From NCBI GenBank assembly GCA_900073065.1, contig FJOG01000091.1, positions 1 through 34,129 on the forward strand: DNA of 34,129 bases. Reading direction: 5' to 3'. Positions 21,428 through 31,623 of the stretch are shown one piece after another. The position numbers and the translations under genes are program-made. Positions within the stretch are counted from its first letter, which is position 1; each line of letters starts with the position of its first letter. Source of the stretch: Phialocephala subalpina. Its lineage: Eukaryota > Ascomycota > Leotiomycetes > Helotiales > Mollisiaceae. The notes beneath the pieces were generated by a model, which was not told the DNA's origin, did not search any database, and saw nothing but the letters and a program-made list of their open reading frames with translations.

Positions 21428-21777
21428 TATTACAACTCATATGATCTAGTGGACCATAGGCTTAGTAAGCGAGTAAGCTCGCCTGTAGTAGACCTTAGGA
21501 TCATGGGAACACGGGACTTAGGGGTCACGTGACGGAGTCCGCTGGAGTCTCGAGGGACTCCGAGGGACTCCAAGGGACCCACGAGGATCTAGTAAGCAAG
21601 AAAGTTCTATATAAGTAGATAGGATTCCCTTAGATAAGAACTTTATGCTTAACTCAAATATAATATCTTAATATTATACTTAATAATTAGGTTTAAACGT
21701 TATTTTTTACTCGGGATTATTTAGCTCTTATTATATACAATTAACCTTATAGTTAGCTAAGTAAGCTAACCATTACA
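21428..21777 (+). repeat. 5' LTR (350 bp)
   Basis: Aligned without gaps to the 3' LTR, it differs at about 42 positions by eye. All are transitions and all but one have T or A here against C or G in the 3' copy. The first dinucleotide of the LTR, TG in the 3' copy, is TA here; the end is CA in both. It contains a CACGTG word, a GC-rich cluster of short inverted repeats (21521-21583) unchanged between the LTRs, and a TATA box (tatataa, 21608-21614) marking the likely promoter. Confidence 0.95.
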
Positions 21778-21794
21778 CTTTGAGTATTATCTTT

Positions 21795-22697
21795 ATGATA
21801 TTAGCTAAGTATTCCACTATATTTATTATTTTATTATTATTTAAAAGTACTTTAAAGCCTACTTTATTAGAACTTATTATAAAAATATTAAAGAAAATCA
21901 AGAATCGCGAACCCGATACTTTCGATGGCACTAAAAGTAAACTCTAAGTGTACTTAATGTAATATGTACTTTATATTAAGTTTAATGAGAATATATTCCG
22001 AACAAAGGATAAATAAGTCTTTTAGTATATAAGATATTTGACCGGAGTAGCCTTCGATTAGATCGAGACAAGCCAATAGGACTACTTCGACTGCGAAAGA
22101 TAAACGACGAAATAAGACCCTTTAACTAAGGAAATCTTTAGTACGTTTAAAGGATTCAAGGAAAAAATCATTAAAGTATTTGGGAACGTGGATGAAAAGA
22201 AGGTCGCAAAACGCAAACTATTTAACTTGCGCTAGATTAAAGTGGCATTAGTTTACGCGGCGGAATTTTAGTAGTATATGGGTAGGATTATGGGCTGGGG
22301 GGAGAACGCCTTTATAGTTTAATTCTATAAAGGGCTAAAAGACGCAATAAAAGACGAATTAATGCGCCGCGATAAGCATGATTCGATATAAGTTATAATG
22401 GACGACGTTATTTACTTTGATAACAAATTATATGAGCGAGCGCTTGAGAAGAGAGGGTATTACTCCAGCAAGTTCAAAGGAGGAAATAATAAGAGCAAAA
22501 AGAGTTTAGGCTCTTATGGCTATTATAATTTACTAATAGAGGTTGATGTTATCTTTAAAGGAAAGAAGAAGCAACTTTCTAAGGACGAAATGAATTGACG
22601 TCGCGAAAAGAAGCTATACTTCGAATGTGGCCTTCTAGGATATATAGTTAGTTTACATGGGAAGACCAAACTATGGAATAAACGCTCGAAGAAATAA
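21795..22697 (+). pseudogene. gag: gag part of the retrotransposon, RIP-mutated
   Basis: An ATG 17 bp after the 5' LTR opens a frame that reads through to about 22697, interrupted only by stops that single C-to-T or G-to-A changes explain. The segment from about 21912 (REPDTFDG) onward resembles the capsid (retrotransposon gag) domain. A short intact piece lies at 22398-22595. Around 22625-22675 there is a degraded CCHC zinc-knuckle-like stretch, with one Cys left in FECG. Gag would form the virus-like particle. The same frame continues into protease, so gag and pol may have been one polyprotein. Confidence 0.8.
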
Positions 22698-25600
22698 GTT
22701 AACGCGATTAGACGCGGAGGTTATAATGAACTTTATTAAGTGTATACGATCACGAGGAGGGTATTATATAATGGCGAAGGATTAGACGAGTAGTAGAGCA
22801 ATTCGCAAACTACTTGGCCGGAATTAGAAAACGATTTAGGAACGTTCTAATTAATCCCCGAAAAAAACCTTTAAAGGTTCTAAGAGGAGCAAATAGTAAA
22901 CCTCGCTAAATAAGCGATAAGGGAATAGTTTCCAAGGGATAATTAATGGCAAAGAATCGATAGAATAAACGATAACGTGAATAATCTAATAAGATAATTC
23001 GATAGAATCCGGACTTTAATTAACCGTTATTAGCTATTTGTGGAAAATTCTAAGTCAAAAGACGAAGAACTACCGAGATACGACGACTGGGAATTATTGG
23101 GGTCTCTTATAATACTAAATTTTTGGCCAGAATACTACCCACGGGTAAAACAAGAGTAGTATGTTTATCAACGGGAGGATAGCCTTATAATTTGCACACG
23201 TGAATAGTAAAACTTAGACGGGGGAACTTTATACATTAAACTTTAATCGGATACAAGAGGACTAGAGTACGATTAGACTTATAAAGTCGTATATCAAGAT
23301 TATCGACGGATTAAATGGAGATAGCGTAACGGCACTAGCTGCTATATGCAATAGCTACCCATGTCAAACGACGCCCTCCCTATATTTAATCACGAACCCG
23401 TAATAAGACGATACTACGAAGTATTCGCGGAGAGCGCAAGCCGAAGGATATGGCAAGATATAAAGGATAACTCCACGTATTACGAAGAAACCTTCGAACG
23501 AGTAATATAATCGCTATTTGGCGTAGGACGTGTGTTCCGGCTTATTTACACTAACGGATCAGGCTACCGGTGGGAAGATATACTTAGTAGGCAATAGTAT
23601 AAAGAAGTTTATATTATTAGAGGAAACGCCGGACAATTATTTTGTGTAGTACAAATAAATATACATAAAATTAAAGCAATAATCGATTTGGGAGTAATAA
23701 ATAACTATATATTAAAATAATTAGTATTAGATAATAAGTGGGCTACGATAATCAAATTACGATTATACCCTATTATTACGGTCGATAGAAACCCTTTAAA
23801 TTCCGAATAAATTAACGTGGAAATAATACCGCAGATTATAATTATACGACGAGGATATACTAAGAAGATAAGTTTCGACGTAGTTAATATCGATTACTTA
23901 TTTATACTCGAGATACTATAAATCAAATAGTATAACCTAATAATTAATTGGGTTAAAGAAACGCTTACGTTTGATAAGTGCTAAATTTGCAGAATTTCGT
24001 TTATCGAAACAAGAATAAATAGCCAAAGAAAAGTTTATATTACTTCTTTAAAAGAGTTAAGATATTATACTTAAGATCTATTATTAAAGCAAATACTAAT
24101 AAAATACTACGAGTTTTTAAACCTCTTTAAAAACGAGAAAGAAATCGAGGCACTTTTTAAACATAGGCAATAAGACCACGAAATACCTTTATAAAACGGA
24201 AAAGAATTACCGTATTTACCTATTTACTAAATATCGGCAAACGACTTAAGGATACTTAAAGAATATATCGACGAGAATTTAGTAAAGGGATTTATACGAT
24301 TATCGGCTTCGCCAGCGGGTAGCCCGGTATTATTCGTATTAAAAAAAAAAATTAAAACGATTATATATTAATTACAAGAAAATCAACGAGATTACCGTTA
24401 AAAATCGATACTTATTACCACTAGCAAATAAATTACGCGATAAATTTCAAAGAGCCAAGATTTTTAGCAAATTAGACTTATATAAAGCTTATAATTTAGT
24501 CCGAATAAAAGAAGGAAAAGAATAGAAAATAGCGTTTAAAATAAAGCACGGATATTACGAGTACTTAATTATGCCCTTTAGTTTGATTAACGCGCTAACC
24601 ATATGCATGCGCATAATGAATATCGTTTTACGGCTATTTTTGGATATTACGGTTATTTGTTATTTAGACGATATTTTAATGTACTCTAAGATACTCGCTA
24701 AATATATTAACGATATTAAAGCGGTACTAATTACTTTAAGGGATGCGAACTTAATTTATAAACTTAAGAAGTGCGAATTCCATGTGGAAAAAACGGACTT
24801 CTTAGGCTATATAGTCTTAATCGGAGGCTTATCGATAAACTTTGCGAAAGTATCGATAGTGTTTAGTTAGTAGGCACTTAAGACGATTAAGGACGTGCAA
24901 TCTTTTTTAGGATTTGCGAACTTCTATTAACGCTTTATGAAAGGGTATTTTGTAATGGTAATACCCTTGATAGTATTAACGAAAAAGGATCGGGCGTTTA
25001 AATAGACGAGTGAAGCCTAGGGAGCCTTCGATTAACTTAAGCAACGCTTTACGGAAGCACTATTCCTTTTCACGTTCGACCCAAACAAATATATCGTCGT
25101 CGAAATAAACGCATTAAACTTTGCAATTAGCGTAATACTTAGTTAACCCGGCGAGTAAAGCAAATAGTAACTAATCGTATATTACTTTCGCAAGATATTA
25201 TTAATAGAATTAAATTACGAAATTTATAATAAAAAGTTATTTGCGATTATAAAAGCGTTTTAGATATAGAAAGTTTATTTAGAAGGATCAAAATACTAGG
25301 TATAAATATATATTAACTATAAGAACTTAGTATTTTTCACTATAACGAAAGAATTTAATCGAAGATAAATGCGATAAACTAAAACGTTAATTATATATAA
25401 CTTCAAAATTTTATATATCAAAAGATCGAAAAACGGTCGAGCAAATACTCTCAATCGGAAAACGGAATACTAAAACGGCGTTAAACCACTTTTACACGTA
25501 ATACTCAAGGAAATTAAAGGCGACTTAATATTCAATAAAGTAATAGTTATTACTATTTCGAGGTTAATCGATACGACGCTTATTAATAGCTTTAAAAGGA

Positions 25601-27048
25601 ATTACGATAAGGACTCTATCGCAAAAATGGTTTTATAATAGCCAATAGAGCTTTTCACGAATAAGTTTGGGATACTACGATTCCAAAGGAAACTCTACGT
25701 TCCCAAGAATCTCCAACTAAGGTTCATTAAAACATAACATGAACTCTTAGCTCATAAACACCAAGGAATTACAAAAACTATAGAACGAATCTCTAAAGAC
25801 TTCTATATTCTAAGACTCAAAGGGAAAACTACCAAGGTTATTAGTAAATACGATACGTGCATTCGAAATAAAACCGCGAGGCATACTCCTTATAGCAACA
25901 TACGATTACTAAATACACCTCCGGGCGCTTAAAAGTTTATTACTTGGGACTTCGTAATAAAGTTATTACTTTCGAGGGAATTAATATCAAATATCAAATA
26001 CGACGCTATCTTTATAATCACAGATAAACTCACGAAATATATATATATAATCCCATATTCTGAGATATATACGGCAAAAGATTTAGTCTACATATTCTTA
26101 CGGATTATAATAGCTAATTATGGGGTATTAAACGAGATTATCTCAAATAAAAACAAGCTTTTCACTTCGAAATTCTAGATTACCCTAGTCGTATTACTAA
26201 GGATCAAATAGAAGCTTTTAACGGCTTTCCACCTTTAGACAAATAAACAAATAAAACGATTAAATCAAGTCATGGAAATATACTTCCATTACTATATTAA
26301 TTACTAATAGAATAATTGGGCGGAACTTTTGCCATTGGCATAATTCGCGTATAATAGCGCAACAATAGAAAGTACGAAAGTCTCGCCTTTTTACGCCAAC
26401 TATAGGTATAAACTTAAGGCATATCAAGTACTGCACTTAGTAGAGTCGGAAGCGCAAAATGCCAGGATTTAAATCGATAGACTAAAGTTTTTGCGCGAAA
26501 GACTTGCAGAAAACATACAGTTTGTGGCTATTAGGTTAGTACTATATTATAATAGGCATCGTAGTGTGGAATCTACGCTTAAAAAGGGGGACAAAGTTTA
26601 TTTAATTCGTCGAAATATTAAAACGAAATAATTAAGCGATAAATTGGATTATAAGAAAATCGGACTATATAAAATCAAGAAAGTTAAAAGTCTAATTAAT
26701 TATGAACTCGCTTTACTTAATAATATGAATATATATCCGGTATTTCATATATCCTTCCTCGAATTAGCACTACTAGGAGTACTAAAAGCTTTAGAGGTTA
26801 AAATCGAACTAATCAACTCGAACGCCGAATACGATATAAAGGATATCTTGGATTGCTAATACGTTAGAAAACAAGTCAAGTATTTGATTAAATGGCAAGG
26901 ATACCCACATTCGGAAAACACATGGGAACCCAAACGGAACCTTAGCTGCCTTGAGAAGCTTAAGTCGTTCTACCGTCAAAACCCAAGGTTGCCCAGAAAG
27001 CAGGGTCCACGTCCTGGTCGGCCAGACCAAGGACCGCGGACAAGTTAA
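22698..27048 (+). pseudogene. pol: pol: protease, RT, RNase H, integrase and chromodomain, RIP-mutated
   Basis: The stretch to about 23500 is a poorly recognisable linker. Protease lies near 23646-23985; its active-site triplet is Asp-Leu-Gly at 23685-23693, with TTG where TCG (Ser) is expected. Reverse transcriptase follows (about 24240-24880), with SPAGSPV, a YLDD catalytic box near 24660 and FLGYIV. RNase H is near 25080-25330, with an Asp changed to Asn. Integrase lies at about 25720-26480, with an H..H zinc-binding start and altered Cys and Asp residues. A GPY/F-like region (26644-26856) is followed by an intact chromodomain (YLIKWQGYP...NTWEP, 26881-26934) and a basic tail ending at TAA 27046-27048. 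Protease is in frame with gag; RT onward is in another frame, the switch falling at an 11-A run near 24340-24351. Confidence 0.88.
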
Positions 27049-27511
27049 TCGCGTCGGAAAAAATAGGTCTAGACACGACGGAGCCTTTGCGCTCGCGCTA
27101 TTCCTGCTCTTCTTTCTCCTTCGCCTCTGTAGCATCCAACTCGTCAAGAAAACGAAGGCCTCGGATAGCTATTTTGGAGCGGCGCTCACGAAGCAAACGA
27201 CGTTGTTTCCGGAGACGCAATATTTTCGCCATTGCCTCCTCCTCTTGCTCCTCCAGCTTGCGTTCTTGCCGGTCGATGGCCTCTTAATTACCTTCCCGAG
27301 GAACGTTCCTCTCCCAGGTGTCGGACAGACTATCGCAAGAACGTTTGCGACGAACGCACTTAGCACAACGAGATGATTTTTCGGAAGCCATCACGCACTT
27401 CCGGTTTTCCTTTGTATAATGAGAACAAAGTGTCATTTCAAAATCTGCGTCTTCGATGTCGCGGGCAAGTTTGATTCTTTCCTTGTGTTTGCGGACACTG
27501 TCTGAGGACAT
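26960..27511 (-). pseudogene. Antisense frame in the retrotransposon: Zn2Cys6-like finger plus coiled coil
   Basis: On the strand opposite pol, an ATG at 27511 opens a 184-codon frame interrupted only by TAA (codon 76) and TAG (about codon 138), each one C-to-T change from CAA or CAG. Residues 28-60 have cysteines spaced C-x2-Y-x6-C-x9-C-x2-C-x6-C. If the Tyr (TAT) was once Cys (TGT), this is exactly the spacing of the fungal Zn(II)2Cys6 cluster. A strongly charged coiled coil follows the first stop, then a C-terminal segment after the second. The last ~30 codons overlap the 3' end of pol. From memory, antisense zinc-finger/coiled-coil frames occur at this place in other fungal Ty3/gypsy elements; the function is unknown. 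A regulatory or copy-control role is speculation. Confidence 0.7.
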
Positions 27512-27587
27512 GTTAAGGAAGGAAGAAGGCCGTGGCCTTGAGACGATATTTCCTTACTTTGCTTTAAGCGTCGGGACTACGCTAGCT

Positions 27588-27600
27588 AGAAGAGGGATAG
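27588..27600 (+). promoter_or_regulatory. Polypurine tract before the 3' LTR
   Basis: The purine-rich run agaagagggatag directly abuts the 3' LTR, the position of the primer for plus-strand DNA synthesis in LTR elements. One T interrupts it. A matching tRNA primer-binding site after the 5' LTR could not be identified, because that sequence is RIP-mutated. Confidence 0.6.
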
Positions 27601-27950
27601 TGTTACAACTCACATGATCTAGTGGACTATAGGCTTAGTAAGCGAGTAAGCTCGCCTGCAGTAGACCCTAGGATCATGGGAACACGGGACCTGGGGGTCA
27701 CGTGACGGAGTCCGCTGGAGTCTCGAGGGACTCCGAGGGACTCCAAGGGACCCACGGGGATCCAGTAAGCAGGAAGGTTCTATATAAGTAGATAGGATTC
27801 CCTTAGATAGGAGCTTCGTGCTCAACTCAAATACAGTATCTTAACACCATACTTAGTAACCAGGCTTAAACGTTACTCTTCACTCGGGATCACCTAGCCC
27901 TTATCACATACAACCAACCTTACAGTTAGCTGAGCGAGCCAACCGTTACA
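27601..27950 (+). repeat. 3' LTR (350 bp)
   Basis: Begins TGTTACAACTC and ends CCGTTACA, with the same length as the 5' copy. It keeps CpA and TpG words that are mutated in the 5' LTR, so it is close to the ancestral sequence. It contains the TATA box at 27781-27787 and the CACGTG word near 27700. It is followed by the right copy of the CTATA duplication and then, 122 bp further, by the end of a HET-domain gene. Confidence 0.95.
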
Positions 27951-27955
27951 CTATA
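27951..27955. repeat. Target-site duplication, right copy (CTATA)
   Basis: Identical to the five bases before the 5' LTR at 21423-21427. Confidence 0.85.
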
Positions 27956-28072
27956 TATTGTTCGTAGGAGTATAATTGAACCAAGCATTTCAATACCGGC
28001 CCATTGCAAAGGGAACCGAAATATTTTGCTTCGATGAGATTAGTGAGATGGTCTGGCTCTACATCTCGCCCT

Positions 28073-29904
28073 TCAAACCAGGACAATTTCCTGGAAATCC
28101 GGGCCATTTTCCATCACTTCCCCATCCATAATACCCAAGACATAAGAAGGTCCTTTCAAATGGTAATCGCCATCTTCCTGTTGGCGTATCGTGAACGGCA
28201 CGGAGCAGCCTTGGAATATTGCAACTCTATCATCCACTTGGACACTTGCTTGCCCTAGCCCAGGGTATCCATTCGTAGTCACAAACGGGCGATATTTGTC
28301 GAATTTGAGAGCCTTGCGGTAGAACGCGGATTCCTCTTCATACCAGCCGTGACGCTTGTCAATATCCAAAGAGTCGGGGGGTTGTCTGATCCCCACGAAG
28401 ACCTCGTATGCGGCCAGCAGTTGTCTTCGCTCAAAGTCGGTAACAGGCCAACGGCCTGAGGATGGAATGCCCATTATGGCGAGCCACCACAACCTGTCGC
28501 AGAAGCTCGCAGCGGCCCCTGTACACGCAGCATCCGCTGTCTTCCGCAAGGTAGAGGCGAGCTCGGATTCCCATGACTGAAAACTCTGCAATGTCGGCTT
28601 GCTATCGGAAGACGATCTCGCGTCCTTTGTCAAAGTCTTTCCGATATGACCTACCAGTATTCCCCTCAGCTTGAGTTTCGGATTCGCGAATGACATGGAA
28701 AGCAACCTAAGAGTCCAGGTCGTGCCCTTGGCAGCGTCATAGACGTCGTTCCAGGCTCGAAAATTCCCTGATTGGCAGGAATACCAGTTTGGAGCCCAAG
28801 TGGGAAGGCCAGAGGGCCGCGGGCGTGCATCGTTGCAGTAGATCATGCATCTCGGGCCGGTCCGTCCGATCACGACGCAGCTCACGTCAAAAGCTATTCT
28901 TGCCGCCGTCGACTCACTGGAGTAGTCCACCGGAACGTTGAAGCGGTCTTCCTCTAGCAGCAAGCCCATGAGACCATAGATACGGTCGCGCTCGTCGGTC
29001 GCCTCGGGCATAAAAGGCCATTCGCAAGTGATACCGAGCAACTCTTCCCAGGTAAGCCCGGGTAACCAGTCCCGGTAGCGACCGAGGTAGTCGAGATGCA
29101 ACCTCCTCAAATGGGCGTGTTGGCAGATCTCCAGCGCAAGTGCCATGACGTCCAGGCCATTGCAGGCATCCGGATACGAAAACATCTCGATAACCCGCTC
29201 AACGTCGCTCCAGGCAACCGCGACGTCACCGCAATGGATGATCGCTCTCTTTGCAAGAATTCCTGCATGACCCAGACACGGTGCCACCATGGTCGTGCGA
29301 ACAATCTCGCGACTGGCTGAATCCACGGGGCTACCGGGAAACCGTCAGTGATTTGGACCATGAGTTCTCGTAGTGGCGTATCAGGGTAGACGCCATCAAC
29401 GCCATGCTCTTCGAGGAAAGCCGCAAATCTGTATGCCCAGCCGACGAGAAGTCGAATAGCTTCGGTGCTTTGGTCCGCCGCAGGGCCGAGCCAGATGAGA
29501 ACCTCTTCTGCCTCGCCGTAAATGCGATGCATCAAAGGTACCTGCGTGCGTTTCTCGTCGTCGTCTGCTTGGTTAATGCACACGGCATCGATCCAGAGGG
29601 TAGGGATGCGGGGAAGCGTCTGGAGCAACTCTAATGCCTCATGAAGGTTCTGTGTGACCATTATGGTATCGCCGTCAACCAGGATCGGATACCTCGGGGA
29701 CGCCAGAGCGCCCCAGGCGTAGGAGAGTGCCTTGTAGGAAGGCCTTTCGTCGAGAGAGACATGGCCGAGTGAGCCTGATATTGGGCGTCGAGCCTCAGGC
29801 TCACTATGAACCTCTCTGAGCGGTGTGGGTGGATAGTCCAGCGTGAGCAGCCGGATCTCCGCTCGTGCCTTCGCCAACGGCTGGTAAGCATAAGCTGAAG
29901 ACAT
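28073..29904 (-). pseudogene. Second HET-domain gene with one-base frameshift
   Basis: The frame starts at ATG 29904 (MSSAYAYQPL). The HET domain has its classic motifs: YKALSYAWG (residues 57-65), LWIDAVCINQ (103-112), MHRIYG and VLIWLG (up to 140), then RPWWHRVWVMQEF (204-216). Directly after this, near 29256-29262, the family sequence continues one frame away (LAKRAIIHCGD). Restoring a single base gives an unbroken 610-residue frame to the stop at 28073. The downstream half has DRIYGLMGLL and VDYS, typical of this HET class, and a C-terminal region that may sense cell state. HET proteins mediate vegetative incompatibility and programmed cell death after fusion of unlike hyphae. It is intron-free. 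The retrotransposon lies 122 bp past the stop. Pseudogene or sequencing error remains open. It is not a close copy of the HET gene at 16420-18558. Confidence 0.88.
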
Positions 29905-31623
29905 TTCTCCTTGCACGTCGTGTCTGCGGCAAGATCGGATTCGAGCTGTCGGACGCCAATGTGTGAAAGCAAGCGCCTGCTCGCTGCCTCTTGACCGGAT
30001 CAGATCGCTCGATGATCAGAGCTTTCCCCTACCCTACCGGGGGGTGGTACCTGTTTAGGCGGTTATGCCTGTAACTAACAAGCATACAGCAGCCTGGATT
30101 TACCTCGTTACACAACAGTTTCGATTAGAGACGTTTATGACCAGTTTTGAGGCTTAAACGGTATATCAACAAAGAATTACTGAATCTGGTAAAAGCAAGA
30201 TATCACGTGATCCTGTTGCAATTACCTCCATAGGCAACAAGGTTGCAGTCTAAAAGCATTTAATGATCTTGTGCGATCTGCTAATCATTACTCACGGACC
30301 TGCGCAAAACTCGGCCAACAATGGAACTGCGGAAATGGTGAGCTTCGATTTAGCCCGTAATCAGCTATACCTCCATCATTTGGAATCCTTCGGTTTCATC
30401 CAAGATTGATATATAGCCGTATGATCAAGCGGTAAAACTCATATGGCTTAGCCAAATATAATAATTCCAGGATGATCTTCACGTCCCACTGCCAAAAGAT
30501 TCTCCTCTTTATCACTTGCCCAAAGCAGAATTGTGAGAAATTCGTGGACAGAAATGGTCCTTTTCATTGGAGAAATCTCTTCTTTTCCAACAGATGGCGG
30601 ACTTGGATATAGCTTTTTCTGCGGTTGCAAGATATATTGCCTTATAATCATACGCGTCCTCTTGCAATCCCTTCTTTTCCACTTGTTCTTTTCCACTCTC
30701 TTTTATGATTCCGCCGATCCCGTATCCTTTACCCACCCAGTTTCAAACTCAACTCAGCGGGTACACGTTAAAAGCTTCAGCAGTTCCAATCAAATACTGC
30801 CACGTAGGCAAATATCGGCCCTTCTCATCGCAAATCAGCCCAGATCCTCGAACATGACGCATATCAACATCTCCACAGAACAGAAAACCCGCCAGGATCT
30901 AACACTTACCATACAACTCCGCATACAGCGCAACTAGGCAAACATTCATCTCATCATAATGAGGCATTTATTCAATTGGCTAGGTCATAACAAATGGAGG
31001 AATACGATCTCGCCGGTAGAGCATCTTACTCTCGTAATCATCGAAAAGCATAATTGTGCTGAGCCGCAATAATGGCATAGCAAAGGAAAGCAATTCGCCC
31101 ATACTCAACTCGCCTTCGTATTTTGCCCAATGTTATGTAGCTGAGCAGCCAGATTATTATAGCGATAGTTAAGGGATATCAAATTTGAAGCAATAGAATA
31201 GGGTCTAAACTGGGACTTTCTGTTGATTATACCGTTGGTATATTTTTTAGCTGCGGCGGGGCTGATATAGAAAGTGAAGCTAGTCCTAGCAAAGATGGAT
31301 ATGACGGCATATAAACGAGGCCAGCTAACCAAATATTCGAGCAAGAGAACTATTAAAAGAGAGAATTGAAAGGTAAGCGCAACTTTATAAACATTGAAAG
31401 TAATAATTAGCCTATATATACGCCTTACCCAAAACAAATAATTGCTAAACCTTATATAATAAATTACAATAATTAAATAATTAGAAAATATAAATAAAAT
31501 TTCTAAATTTAATATTTAATATAATATAATAAAAGTTCTAATAGAGAGATTTAAATATATATATTAATAGAATAATTAATCTCAATATTTTCCCAAGTTA
31601 ATACTTTTCTCCTTCTTTCAAAT
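29905..31623. other. Gene-poor intergenic region
   Basis: No gene is supported. The left part holds the promoter of the minus-strand HET gene. CACGTG lies near 30206. A D-arm-like fragment resembling part of a tRNA occurs at about 31005-31040 but lacks a T-arm. 31105-31437 has an open minus-strand frame of 110 codons with hydrophobic stretches and no recognisable family. 31440-31610 is strongly AT-rich. The right end contains the 3' flank of the mucin-like gene. Confidence 0.5.

Larger units (their letters stand above)
21428..27950 (+). mobile_element. Ty3/gypsy chromovirus-type LTR retrotransposon, RIP-mutated
   Basis: A 6523-bp element with 350-bp LTRs and a CTATA duplication. The coding order is gag, aspartic protease, reverse transcriptase, RNase H, integrase, chromodomain, which defines Ty3/gypsy (Metaviridae-like) chromoviruses. 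From 21795 to about 26870 the frame is broken by many TAA, TAG and occasional TGA codons where CAA, CAG, TGG or CGA are expected, and active-site residues are changed by C-to-T or G-to-A. After about 26870 the sequence is nearly unmutated. The element cannot make functional proteins. It is inserted between an AT-rich block and a HET-domain gene. No autonomous partner copy is in this window. Confidence 0.93.

Noticed and set aside
31105..31437. 110-codon minus-strand frame with hydrophobic stretches
   Set aside because: It lies in AT-rising intergenic sequence, is rich in Ile, Tyr, Asn and Ser as expected from composition, and resembles no family. It is noted only in the intergenic entry.
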